From the NCBI GenBank assembly GCA_030544165.1, contig JAUNRP010000040.1, positions 1-11,788 on the forward strand: a stretch of 11,788 bases of DNA. Direction: 5' to 3'. Under the pieces are notes generated by a model. That model saw only the letters and a list, made by a program, of their open reading frames with translations, was not told where the DNA came from and ran no database searches. The DNA is from a bacterium (GTDB lineage: Bacteria > Actinomycetota > Actinomycetes > Actinomycetales > Actinomycetaceae). The position numbers were made by a program, and so were the translations under genes. This document shows, in pieces, positions 11,725 through 11,788 of this stretch (the stretch's first letter is position 1; every line of letters begins with the position of its first letter).

Positions 11725-11788
11725 CCGACGGCGGAGCTCACCTCCCGTCCACCACCTCCCGACGGCGGGACTCACCCTCCGTCCACCA
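11725..11788. repeat. Second pair of the 34-bp repeats, cut by the window end
   Basis: Copies begin at 11725 and 11759. The first matches the copy at 11557 except for one base (CCACC for CCGCC). The second shares the ACCCTCCGTCC form of the copy at 11591. The 34-bp dimer is thus duplicated, once each side of the 60-bp palindrome. More copies may lie beyond 11788. Confidence 0.75.

Noticed and set aside
11522..11788. CRISPR array.
   Set aside because: Repeats are directly adjacent 34-bp units without unique spacers, the two pairs are interrupted by a palindrome, and no cas gene is present.

Overview
The window comes from a high-GC Gram-positive bacterium, almost certainly an actinomycete (Actinomycetota). 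The basis is the GC-rich third codon positions, the gene order rpsF-ssb-rpsR-rplI-dnaB, the glycine-rich SSB linker, and repeated start codons placed 6-7 bases after a TANNNT box (leaderless mRNAs). No closer placement is possible from sequence alone.

The left part (1 to about 7525) is accessory. It runs: the 3' part of an EamA-type permease; about 310 bp without a recognisable gene; a ribbon-helix-helix/MazF toxin-antitoxin pair with a perfect palindrome over its promoter; a MarR regulator divergent from a WrbA-like quinone reductase and a DHA2-type MFS efflux pump; a decayed VapBC pair (VapB intact, VapC internally deleted and frame-shifted) back to back with an intact Phd/PIN pair; and an MFS transporter divergent from an ArsR-like winged-helix regulator across only 30 bp. 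Two regulator-plus-efflux modules and three toxin-antitoxin loci beside a core replication/ribosome locus suggest a site that has accumulated transferred genes.

The right part (7602 to 11348) is core and reads leftward: rpsF, ssb, rpsR, rplI, then after 567 bp the replicative helicase dnaB. These genes have good Shine-Dalgarno sequences. The rplI-dnaB gap holds a strong terminator hairpin and a cluster of DnaA-box-like 9-mers (one perfect, two with one mismatch, several with two). The rpsF leader can fold so that its ribosome-binding site is paired around a second hairpin, as in the S6:S18 autoregulatory leaders.

The last 380 bp (11409 to 11788) hold no gene. They contain a nearly perfect 60-bp palindrome with a second palindrome exactly at its centre, flanked on both sides by the same pair of 34-bp hairpin-forming repeats. 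This is the least explained structure in the window.

The window as a whole combines detoxification/efflux switches (MarR-WrbA-MFS; ArsR-like-MFS), stability modules (toxin-antitoxin), and an essential replication/translation operon. No wholly new multi-gene system is evident. The best leads are non-coding: the 60-bp palindrome with its repeats, the DnaA-box cluster ahead of dnaB, the rpsF leader, and the compact symmetric divergent promoter at 6829-6858.
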